The notes under the pieces were generated by a model, which worked only from the letters and a program-made list of their open reading frames with translations, did no database searches and was not told where the DNA came from. This document shows positions 57,113 through 64,000 of a stretch of DNA of 64,000 bases, one piece after another. The position numbers were made by a program, and so were the translations under genes. The DNA is from Bradyrhizobium sp. cir1. Lineage in GTDB: Bacteria > Pseudomonadota > Alphaproteobacteria > Rhizobiales > Xanthobacteraceae. Where the stretch lies: NCBI RefSeq assembly GCF_014198245.1, contig NZ_JACIHE010000002.1, forward strand, positions 124,001-188,000, in the 5' to 3' direction. The stretch's first letter is position 1. The number at the start of each line of letters is the position of its first letter.

Positions 57113-58543
57113 TTACGATGTTGCGTGGAGGTGAGGTGGGCGATGTTGTGCCCAGGGGCGCGCCGTCTCGAACCGAGATGCCAGCTGCAAGACGCCGAGA
57201 TCGTCGAAGCGCCGTCCGACAACCTGCAGCCCGACCGGAAGCCCGTCTCGTGTGAATCCGCAAGGGATTGAGGCAGCCGGATTGCCCGACAAGTTGAATG
57301 GGTATGAGAACTCCGCCCAGCTCAACCAGTCCCAGGGGTGTTGCGGCCAATGAGCTGGCTGTAGGCGATCCGCTGGAAATGCGGCCACGGACACGGAAGG
57401 TGTGACGAGGAAGTCCCAATCCTCGAAGAAGCGGTGGATGTCGACCGCATAGGCGTACTTCTTCGGCCGCATGCTTTGGTACTCAGCAAGCGTGTAGTTC
57501 ATTCCGGCGCGGATACAAGTTACGAACCCCCGATCCATCTTCGCCTCCCACTCGGGCAGGAGCGATGCATGGCGGGCGGCAAAATGTGCTGGCCAGAAGA
57601 AGCGAGCGAGCTCTGGACCATGCGGACCCCAGGCCGGCGTGATTTCCTCGACCGTGAGACCCAGTTCGGCTTCGAAGACCTTGACTGCCGAGGAAACTAG
57701 TTCAGCGACCTCCGGGTCGACACGCGCATGGCCAAGATCAGGACTGAAAGCGATGCGCAGGGGGCGAGGAGGGGTGTCATGCAGTCGGCTGGGATAATCT
57801 GCCGGCAGGGACTCCAAGCTGGTCTGATCCCATGGATGAGGTCCGGCCATCACCTTCAGCATCAGACTCGCGTCAGCGACGCTGCGTGTTATTGGCCCCA
57901 GGTGGAGGGTGTTGTCGCCGGTGGAAGGGGGATAGATCGGAACGCGACCATATGTCGGCTTCAGCCCGAATACGCCGCAGAAGTGCGCAGGCATGCGGAT
58001 CGAGCCGGCGCCGTCTCCGCCTTGGTGAAGCGGCCCATACCCCGCGGCTGCTCCGACGCCCGCGCCCGACGAAGAGGCGCCGGCATTGTAGCCATGCTTC
58101 CACGGGTTATGCGTCGTCCCGGTCAAGGGCCCTTCGCTGACCCCTTTCCAACCAAACTCCGGCGTTGTGGTCTTGCCCAGGATGATCGCGCCCGCGTCCC
58201 GCAGCCGCGTGATCATCGGCGTGGTGAAATCCGGCGTCTTGCCCTTGCTGGTGAAACTGCCGAACTCCGTCGGTAGTCCTGCGATTGCTTCGTGGTCCTT
58301 GATCGTGACCGGGACGCCATGCAGGGGGCCGAATGCTTCCCCATTCATGAGGGCCCGTTCGGCTTTTCGCGCTTGGTCCAGCGCCATCTCCGGGGTCAAC
58401 CGGGCGAAGGCATTTAGACGCGGCTCCAGACGTTCAATCCGTTCGAGAATGGCTTGCACGAGCTCTACTGGGGACAGGGCTCGCGATTGGTACAAACGCG
58501 TTAGCTCAGCAGCGGACGCGAAACAAAGGTCTTCGGCGTTCAT
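57113..58543 (-). CDS. Amidase (amidase-signature family)
   Basis: A 476-residue hydrolase of carboxamides. The Ser-cis-Ser-Lys triad is visible: Lys82 in PVTIKDHEAIAG, the serines of YNAGASSSGAG (157-159), and Ser181 in GDGAGSIRMPA. Length is normal. The glycine-rich stretch reads GASSSGAGVGAAAG rather than the common GGSSGGS, a small deviation. It lies between the binding-protein gene and the SDR gene in one operon. Confidence 0.93.
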   Translation of the reverse strand: MNAEDLCFASAAELTRLYQSRALSPVELVQAILERIERLEPRLNAFARLTPEMALDQARKAERALMNGEAFGPLHGVPVTIKDHEAIAGLPTEFGSFTSKGKTPDFTTPMITRLRDAGAIILGKTTTPEFGWKGVSEGPLTGTTHNPWKHGYNAGASSSGAGVGAAAGYGPLHQGGDGAGSIRMPAHFCGVFGLKPTYGRVPIYPPSTGDNTLHLGPITRSVADASLMLKVMAGPHPWDQTSLESLPADYPSRLHDTPPRPLRIAFSPDLGHARVDPEVAELVSSAVKVFEAELGLTVEEITPAWGPHGPELARFFWPAHFAARHASLLPEWEAKMDRGFVTCIRAGMNYTLAEYQSMRPKKYAYAVDIHRFFEDWDFLVTPSVSVAAFPADRLQPAHWPQHPWDWLSWAEFSYPFNLSGNPAASIPCGFTRDGLPVGLQVVGRRFDDLGVLQLASRFETARPWAQHRPPHLHATS

Positions 58544-58549
58544 ACGACA

Positions 58550-60139
58550 TCAGCCCTTCTTTAAATTCCAGAAGACGGGCATGCCGTCGACCATACCCGT
58601 CAGATTTGAGCGATAGGCCGTCGGTTGGTAGTAGAACCCGAGCGGAATGTACGGCACATCCTCGAAAGCCTGTCTTTGCATCGAGTCGATGATCTTCTTT
58701 TGCTCGGCCGTATCGGCTGTGCTCATGAAGGCATCACGGTAGCCTTCCAGAGCCGCGCTGGTCGGCCAGCCGGCTCCCGAGAAGCCGTTGGCGCCGATGC
58801 CTCTCAGGAAGGTGTGACTGATCGGGTTAAGCCCCAAGATACCTGACGTATAGTTGCACCAGACACTCCAGCCACCGCGGTCGACTGGCTGCTGCGAATT
58901 GAGCCGGGGCAGTACCGTTCCCCAATCCATCGCCTGGTAGTCAAGATTGACGCCGCTACGTCGGAACATATCCGCGGCGATTTCGCTCATCGCATTCAGA
59001 GAAGGGATGTCGGTGGGGACCAGAAATACGACCTTCTCGCCATTGTATCCGGCCGCATGAAGCTCCTTTTTGACCTTCTCGACGCTGCGCGGCTGCTTGA
59101 AGACATCCAGGCCCACATCGCTGGCTGAAGGGGAGTTCGGCAAGAAGAAGCCGACGTCGTCCTTCCAGAGGCTATGGTCCTCGCCCATCACCGCGGTCAT
59201 GTAATCGGCCTGGTTCACGGCGGCGAGAAAGGCACGGCGAATGGCCGGATTGTTGAACGGCGGCTGCAGGTGGTTGAACTGCAAGAGTGCAAGATAACCA
59301 GCCTTGTCCTTGACGTCGACAGTCACGCCGCGCAATGACTTGAGCTGAGGTAGAAGATCGGCAGTAGGCTGCTCCCACCAATCCATCTCGCCGACCCGAA
59401 GAGCTGCCGCGGCAGTCGAGGCATCGGGCAACGTGTGCCACTCGACGCGATCGAGGTGAACGATCTTCCCTCCCGCGGTGAAGCCTGGGACCTCTTGCCG
59501 GGGGATATAACCCGCGAACTTCTCATAAACGGCGCGCGTGCCGGCCATACGCTCGTCGGCCAGGAATCGGAAGGGACCACTTCCGATCATTTCAGTTATC
59601 TGCTTAGAGGGGTCTGTCTGGGCGAGACGCTCCGGCATAATGAAGCAACACCTTGACGGCTTGCCGAGCGCAAAGGGCAACGAGGGAAACGGTTGCTTCA
59701 GCCGAAAACGGATGGCCTTGTCAGTGGGCGCAGACAGTTCATCTGTGATAGCGGCGAGCTGCTTGCCCAAGACGTCGAGGCGCCACCAGCGCTCGATGCT
59801 CGCCACTGCATCTTTTGCGCGAACCGGAGTGCCGTCGTGAAAACTCAGCCCTTCGCGCAAGGTGATGGTCCAGCGTCGGCCGTCATCTTCCACGAGGTGG
59901 CCGGCGGCCATCTGTGGCTGGATCGTGAACGATGCGTCCATTCCGTACAGGGTGTCAAAGACCATCAGGCCGTGGTTGCGGCTCACCAGGGCTGGGCTTT
60001 GGACCGGGTCCAGGAGGGCCAAGTCCGCCTGAGGGACGAATTTCACGACCTGTCGGCTCTGTGCTCGACTCACTGCGGGACTGAACAACGGCAGTATCGA
60101 TGCGCCTGCGCCTTTGAGGAGGGTTCTGCGAGTGACCAT
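58550..60139 (-). CDS. ABC transporter substrate-binding protein (family 5), without adjacent permease
   Basis: A 529-residue Tat-exported binding protein (TRRTLLK at residues 3-9, then a hydrophobic stretch). Family-5 signs: ALLDPVQSPALVSRNHGLMVFDTLYGMD, ITLREGLSFHDGTPVRAKDAVASIERW, and IRRAFLAAVNQADYM. No permease or ATPase gene lies in the window, so the transporter parts must be elsewhere or it borrows another system. A TTTTGATAT half-site precedes its start. Confidence 0.92.
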   Translation of the reverse strand: MVTRRTLLKGAGASILPLFSPAVSRAQSRQVVKFVPQADLALLDPVQSPALVSRNHGLMVFDTLYGMDASFTIQPQMAAGHLVEDDGRRWTITLREGLSFHDGTPVRAKDAVASIERWWRLDVLGKQLAAITDELSAPTDKAIRFRLKQPFPSLPFALGKPSRCCFIMPERLAQTDPSKQITEMIGSGPFRFLADERMAGTRAVYEKFAGYIPRQEVPGFTAGGKIVHLDRVEWHTLPDASTAAAALRVGEMDWWEQPTADLLPQLKSLRGVTVDVKDKAGYLALLQFNHLQPPFNNPAIRRAFLAAVNQADYMTAVMGEDHSLWKDDVGFFLPNSPSASDVGLDVFKQPRSVEKVKKELHAAGYNGEKVVFLVPTDIPSLNAMSEIAADMFRRSGVNLDYQAMDWGTVLPRLNSQQPVDRGGWSVWCNYTSGILGLNPISHTFLRGIGANGFSGAGWPTSAALEGYRDAFMSTADTAEQKKIIDSMQRQAFEDVPYIPLGFYYQPTAYRSNLTGMVDGMPVFWNLKKG

Positions 60140-60164
60140 GTCGTGCGCTCCGTAAATTCCTCAG

Positions 60165-60173
60165 TTTTGATAT
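60165..60173. promoter_or_regulatory. Half-site of the GntR operator upstream of the binding-protein gene
   Basis: TTTTGATAT, 26 bases before the binding-protein start, matches one arm of the palindrome at 62490-62509. A single 9-mer match can occur by chance. Confidence 0.3.
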
Positions 60174-60210
60174 TGCAAGGCAACTCACGCGGCGCCCCGA
60201 TCGCCGTGCT

Positions 60211-61512
60211 TCAAAAATAGGTCCTCAGGGACCGTGTGATCCGATAATCATCGTCGACCACGTGTACGATCCTCCACTTGTCGAATGTCAAACAAGGGTG
60301 CGAGATACCAAGCGCCACCATGTCTCCCACGCTGAGCTGCGAATCCGCGGGCAGCGTCATGTGGCAGTGCTGATCATTCAGTCCTGTGACCTTGTGCCCT
60401 GGAGGGATCGGCAGAGGTCTCGCCATCCCGCTGTTCGGTCGAAACCAGTTCAGTGCAACGGGCGGCTCATCATGGGAGATGTCGCGTTTACCCAATCCAA
60501 GGATTGCCTTCTCAGGCTCGGGACGCGACTGGACGTAGCTCCAGACTTCGAGTGCCGGGCGGAGCCCCTCGTCGTTCCCGACGATGGCTGGGCTACGCTC
60601 GCGAAGCCGCTCGAATGCGCGCGTGTACATGATGGCGTCGTGCGTGATGTAGCAACCAGATCGCAGGACCACGTGATGTGGCCGACCGAGACGAGCTTGC
60701 TTGAGTTTGGTCGCCACGAGGTCGAAATAGGACGATCCGCCTGCGCTCAAGATCGGCTCGCCCGCTGAGAACAGATGCTCCGCTGCGCACCGTTCCGCCA
60801 GATCGACCATGCAGTCGAGAAACGCTTCGACTTTGGCAGTCGCCTCGGCTGGATGAGGCGAATTGAGCAGACCCTCGAAACCTTCGATTCCCACCAAGCT
60901 AAGTCCGGCCGTTGCCGCAACGAGGCGAGCGAGATCGAAAGCTTGGGCGACGGAGCGGCACCCCGTGCGTCCGCCCGGATAACCCAGCTCGACGAGCACA
61001 TTCACCGCTCGCGGCAATCGCATCATCGATGCTTGTCGCGCGATGGATTTGGCATTCTCGGCGTCGTCGACAAGGCAATAGAACTCGAAATCCGGGTCGT
61101 CGCGGATTTCCGAGAGAGCGAATTCGATCGCAGAGCGCCCGACAAGCTGGTTTGCCAGGAATATCCTGCCATGGCCGAATGCTCTGGCGACTCTTATTTG
61201 ATGCGTCGTGGATAGAGTGATCGCCCACGCACCGTCCGCGATCTGGAGATCGAACAGATCGGGCGCCATCGTCGTTTTGCCGTGGGGAGCGAACCGGACA
61301 CTTTGGGCACTCAAGAACCGCTTCATCCAGTTGCTGTTGTGCCGCAGCGCCGATTCCTTGATGACGGCCACAGGTAGGGGGAGGTCTTCTCTCAGAATCT
61401 CCCAGCCTTGCTCGGGTACATCGTCGAGCAAGACGTTCGCGGAGGTTGGCGGAACGCCCTTTTCCCAGGGCGCCAGACCAGCCTGAGCGATCCCCGATTT
61501 TGACTTGTTCAT
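60211..61512 (-). CDS. D-amino-acid deaminase (D-serine dehydratase/alanine-racemase-fold, DSD1-like)
   Basis: A 433-residue PLP enzyme of fold type III. The cofactor lysine is K79 in APHGKTTMAP. Further features: PGGRTGCRS, GGSSYFD, and the zinc-type LNDQHCHMTLP...GISHPCLTFDKW near the C terminus, as in eukaryotic-type D-serine dehydratases and D-threonine aldolases. It overlaps the lactonase gene by four bases. Probable role: deamination or cleavage of a D-amino acid released by the amidase; inference. Confidence 0.88.
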   Translation of the reverse strand: MNKSKSGIAQAGLAPWEKGVPPTSANVLLDDVPEQGWEILREDLPLPVAVIKESALRHNSNWMKRFLSAQSVRFAPHGKTTMAPDLFDLQIADGAWAITLSTTHQIRVARAFGHGRIFLANQLVGRSAIEFALSEIRDDPDFEFYCLVDDAENAKSIARQASMMRLPRAVNVLVELGYPGGRTGCRSVAQAFDLARLVAATAGLSLVGIEGFEGLLNSPHPAEATAKVEAFLDCMVDLAERCAAEHLFSAGEPILSAGGSSYFDLVATKLKQARLGRPHHVVLRSGCYITHDAIMYTRAFERLRERSPAIVGNDEGLRPALEVWSYVQSRPEPEKAILGLGKRDISHDEPPVALNWFRPNSGMARPLPIPPGHKVTGLNDQHCHMTLPADSQLSVGDMVALGISHPCLTFDKWRIVHVVDDDYRITRSLRTYF

Positions 61513-62444
61513 TGCTCGGCCTCTCGTACAAAGCGCGGCTCCGACTCGCAGGAGCCGGCGTCGTCCCGCAGAATTCCGAAGACGCCCTCGGAAACGCCCG
61601 TGGTATCTGTGCGAAAGGAGATGACCGTCCCGGTCTCTGCTCTCCCAGAACGATCCGTCGCGAGCGAGGTGACGAAGACGGTTTTTCCGTCAAGTCCGCC
61701 GAAGCAAGGCATCGTGGGTGCGGACACCGGCAAGGTTATGCTGTCGACGAGCGCGCCGTCGGGCGCGAACCTGTTGATGCAACCCGCTGTCACGCCGGCG
61801 CTCCAGTACAGGCCATTCACATCAACGGCTGCACCGTCCGGAAGTCCGTCTTTCTCGGTGAGAACTGCGAACGATCTAGCCCTTCCGAGGTGACCAGAAC
61901 GTGCGTCGAAATCGAACGCGCGGATCTCGCCCGAGTGACTGCTCGCGCGACTATCGGCGTGATACATGGTTCGGGCATCGGGGCTCCAAGCCAGCCCATT
62001 CGATACCTTGAGACCATCAATGACACGTTCGCAGGAGCCGGTCGGGGTAATTCGATAGAGGGCTCCGGAAGCCGCGCGTGGGATGGCGTCGTGCATGCTG
62101 CCAACCCAAAAGCAACCATCGGGGCCGATCCTGCCGTCGTTCAGGCGGTTCGTCGTACGGTCGGGCTCAGGGTGAACGAGAAGATCGAGCGTCTCCCGCG
62201 CAGGATCGAACAGGTGGATCCCACTTCTCAGGGCGGCGACAAGACGACCATCCTGAGCCAAAGCAAGACTGCCGACCGCAGATGGCATCGCATACGCGGC
62301 CGATTTTCTGGTCTTCGGGTCGACCCAATGGATCGCCGGCGACACGATATCGACGAACCAGAGTACGTTTCGGGTGGTGTCCCACACCGGGCTTTCGCCG
62401 ATCGCAAGACCAAAATCGATGAGTGTCACGAAGCTGATAGTCAC
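61509..62444 (-). CDS. SMP-30/gluconolactonase-family lactonase
   Basis: A 311-residue six-bladed beta-propeller hydrolase. Metal-site segments are visible: GESPVWD with Glu near the N terminus, RLNDGRIGPDGCFWVGSM with the Asn, SNGLAWSPDARTMYHADS with Asn and Asp, and DGLPDGAAVDVNGLYW. Members open sugar lactones or hydrolyse similar esters. First gene of the minus-strand operon, reading away from the GntR gene. Confidence 0.92.
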   Translation of the reverse strand: MTISFVTLIDFGLAIGESPVWDTTRNVLWFVDIVSPAIHWVDPKTRKSAAYAMPSAVGSLALAQDGRLVAALRSGIHLFDPARETLDLLVHPEPDRTTNRLNDGRIGPDGCFWVGSMHDAIPRAASGALYRITPTGSCERVIDGLKVSNGLAWSPDARTMYHADSRASSHSGEIRAFDFDARSGHLGRARSFAVLTEKDGLPDGAAVDVNGLYWSAGVTAGCINRFAPDGALVDSITLPVSAPTMPCFGGLDGKTVFVTSLATDRSGRAETGTVISFRTDTTGVSEGVFGILRDDAGSCESEPRFVREAEQ

Positions 62445-62489
62445 CGAAAAAGCCCTGCTCCCTGGATCTCGCCGAAGCTCACAATACCA

Positions 62490-62509
62490 ATTTTTGATAT
62501 ATCAAAAAT
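62490..62509. promoter_or_regulatory. Perfect 20-bp palindrome, likely GntR/FCD operator
   Basis: ATTTTTGATATATCAAAAAT is a perfect palindrome in the 202-bp region between the divergent lactonase operon and the GntR gene, the expected place and AT-rich form for a FadR/FCD-type operator. It lies 46 bases before the lactonase start and would block both promoters. Confidence 0.75.
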
Positions 62510-62552
62510 GGCTATTTGTCCAATTTGGGACGAAATCTACTTTTTTACAGGG

Positions 62553-62562
62553 TTTTTGATAT
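62553..62562. promoter_or_regulatory. Second half-site of the same operator
   Basis: TTTTTGATAT repeats one arm of the palindrome, 44 bases further on, closer to the GntR start. It may serve cooperative or autoregulatory binding. Confidence 0.45.
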
Positions 62563-62646
62563 GCCGTATGCCTCTAAATTGGGCGCGGGCTTGCCTTTTG
62601 TGGAGCCATAGCCGCAGATGCAGGCCCTGAGGAAATGGGATCGAGA

Positions 62647-63372
62647 ATGAGCGCGGATGTGATCGAGCCGGCGGCTCGGGAGGAAGTCCCACGCGACAGC
62701 CTGTCGGAGCGCGTCTACGCGCAACTGCGTCTCGAATTGATGATGGGCATGTACGAGCCCGGCGCGCGTCTGAACATTCGCCGGATCGCCGCCAACTACG
62801 ACATCTCACCGACGCCTGTCCGAGAAGCGGTGATGCAACTCGTGCGTGAGGGCGCGTTGGAGCTAAAGCTCGGGCATCAAGCTCGAGTCCCGATCTTGAG
62901 CGTGCGTGAATATATCGAAATTCGCGAAACGAGGGCGCCTCTGGAGCGCTTGGCGAGCGAGTTAGCTGCTGTGCACATTACCAAGGATGAAATCGCATCA
63001 CTGCGCGATTTGCACCGCCGCTTCGTCGAGGCCGAACGTGAAGGGAGGTGGAAAGACGCACTGGCAGTCAATCAGGAGTTTCACTTCCTCATCTATCGAA
63101 GCAGTCAGAACGCAACGCTCGTCAGGGTGATCGAGAATCTATGGCTTCTGATTGGACCGTTCATCAACCATCAGTACCCCCTGGTTCAGCGCGCTCACAT
63201 CGAGCTTCATCCTCACCTTCTCGTCATCGATGCCCTTGAGCGGAAATCCCCCAGCGAAGCCGGCGAACTGATCGTGCGGGATCTTCGGGAGGGATCCTAT
63301 CTCATTCTCTCTCATCTCGGAGACGAGAAGGGCAAGAAACGACGAGGCCGGAAATCAGGAGCCGGCAACTGA
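62647..63372 (+). CDS. GntR-family regulator (FadR/FCD subfamily)
   Basis: A 241-residue regulator with an N-terminal winged helix (about 20-80; LSERVYAQLRLELMMGMYEPGARLNIRRIAANYDISPTPVREAVMQL) and a helical FCD ligand domain with the metal-type residues D..H (NQEFHFLIYRSS, ELHPHLLVIDAL). Divergent from the lactonase-deaminase-amidase operon across a perfect palindrome, so it probably represses that operon and itself. ATG 62647 is favoured over 62635, which has its ribosome-binding bases too close. Confidence 0.92.
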   Translation: MSADVIEPAAREEVPRDSLSERVYAQLRLELMMGMYEPGARLNIRRIAANYDISPTPVREAVMQLVREGALELKLGHQARVPILSVREYIEIRETRAPLERLASELAAVHITKDEIASLRDLHRRFVEAEREGRWKDALAVNQEFHFLIYRSSQNATLVRVIENLWLLIGPFINHQYPLVQRAHIELHPHLLVIDALERKSPSEAGELIVRDLREGSYLILSHLGDEKGKKRRGRKSGAGN

Positions 63373-63661
63373 TGTCACATCGGAGTTGCAGGCCCAGCTC
63401 GGGGAACGTCATTGGCCCAGGCGTCCGCCTTGTCGGGGGTGGCCGCAACCGCGCGATTGACAGCTTGCTTACACCGAGCACAAGCCTGTCTGCTCGCGGG
63501 TTACGGGACTCGAAAAACTAGCGCACGCACTACGCCGCCTGGGCGGAGTGGAGCGCGGATCATCGGTGAGCGGCTAGGATGTACCCGGGGGGCGCCAGAT
63601 TTGCCAAGAGAACATCTCTTGCTAAGGTGACGGAATTGTCGGGGACGAGGCGACTCAGCGA

Positions 63662-64000
63662 ATGGTTAAAGGGGTAGACAAGGTCGGGCTCGAGAGCTCG
63701 ATTCGCGCTGTCGAACGAGAGACTCTCAACGATCGCGTGTACCGCGAACTCCGGACTATGATCATGTCTGGAGGCTTCGCGCCTGGCTCGGAAATGAAGC
63801 TCCGAGATCTGGCCCAAAGCCTACATGTTAGCCCGATGCCGGTTCGAGACGCCATTGGGCGCCTGGTCGTCGAACGTGCACTGAAAATGCTCCCCAACCA
63901 TCGCGTCATCGTACCTGAAACGACGATCGATGAGTTCTTGGAAATTCGCAGAGTTCGGATTCTTCTGGAGGGCGAGGCCGCCGCCCTGGCATGTCAGCAC
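63662..64000 (+). CDS. GntR-family regulator (FCD), truncated by window end
   Basis: The first 113 codons of a second GntR/FCD regulator. The winged helix is complete (TLNDRVYRELRTMIMSGGFAPGSEMKLRDLAQSLHVSPMPVRDAIGRLVVERAL) and the FCD domain begins with VPETTIDEFLEIRRVRILLEGEAAALA. It resembles the neighbour at 62647 in layout but differs clearly in sequence. Its targets are beyond the right edge. Confidence 0.88.
   Translation, partial: MVKGVDKVGLESSIRAVERETLNDRVYRELRTMIMSGGFAPGSEMKLRDLAQSLHVSPMPVRDAIGRLVVERALKMLPNHRVIVPETTIDEFLEIRRVRILLEGEAAALACQH

Noticed and set aside
1-64000. CRISPR array or full insertion sequence
   Set aside because: No regularly spaced direct repeats, no cas genes and no intact transposase with terminal inverted repeats were seen by eye.

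Overview
The window reads as accessory DNA of a GC-rich alphaproteobacterium of the Rhizobiales, most likely Bradyrhizobium or a close relative. This rests on a complete trb-type conjugation cluster of rhizobial gene order, a LuxR/LuxI pair beside it, a rhizobial-type Porin_2 porin, peptide-type ABC transporters with Tat-exported binding proteins, and an S3 ribosomal-protein domain that looks clearly alphaproteobacterial. No database search was run; family names come from reading the proteins.

Layout. 1-4.8 kb holds a partial FlgD-type Ig domain, a c-type cytochrome, small hypothetical genes and a secreted KTSC-domain protein. 5.1-14.7 kb is the mating-pair-formation cluster trbB-C-D-E-J-K-L-F-G-I plus a DUF2274 gene, mostly with overlapping start and stop codons. 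14.7-19.5 kb has a chemoreceptor, a LysR regulator and the quorum-sensing pair. 20-36.7 kb is catabolic: Crp-like and LysR regulators, an enolase-superfamily dehydratase, a 2-hydroxyacid dehydrogenase, a peptide/opine-type ABC transporter with a permease-ATPase fusion, HyuA/HyuB and a glutamate-type dehydrogenase. Two LysR-divergent promoters there share a nearly identical 20-bp site. 37.5-44 kb has a secreted carboxylesterase, a Tat-exported amidohydrolase, a porin and a MarR regulator.

44-55 kb is the most unusual part. It has a DUF2235 lipase-like gene in an operon with a pentapeptide-repeat membrane protein and a small membrane protein. Next comes a convergent locus: a gasdermin-like pore protein on the plus strand faces a minus-strand operon of an unknown protein, a CHAT caspase-like protease and a full-length ribosomal protein S3 paralogue fused to a HEAT-like and beta-rich tail. 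Gasdermin plus CHAT protease points to an abortive-infection (anti-phage) system. The S3 fusion, translationally coupled to the protease, is not a component I know from such systems.

At 55,985-56,029 lies the 3' part of a tRNA-Lys(CTT) gene, from the anticodon loop to CCA. This is what an integrative element leaves at its distal end, so the mobile island probably lies to the left and the right-hand part is flanking DNA or another element. 56-63.4 kb is a second catabolic unit: SMP-30 lactonase, D-amino-acid deaminase, peptide-type binding protein, amidase and SDR on the minus strand, with a GntR/FCD regulator divergent across a perfect 20-bp palindrome. A second GntR gene runs off the right edge.
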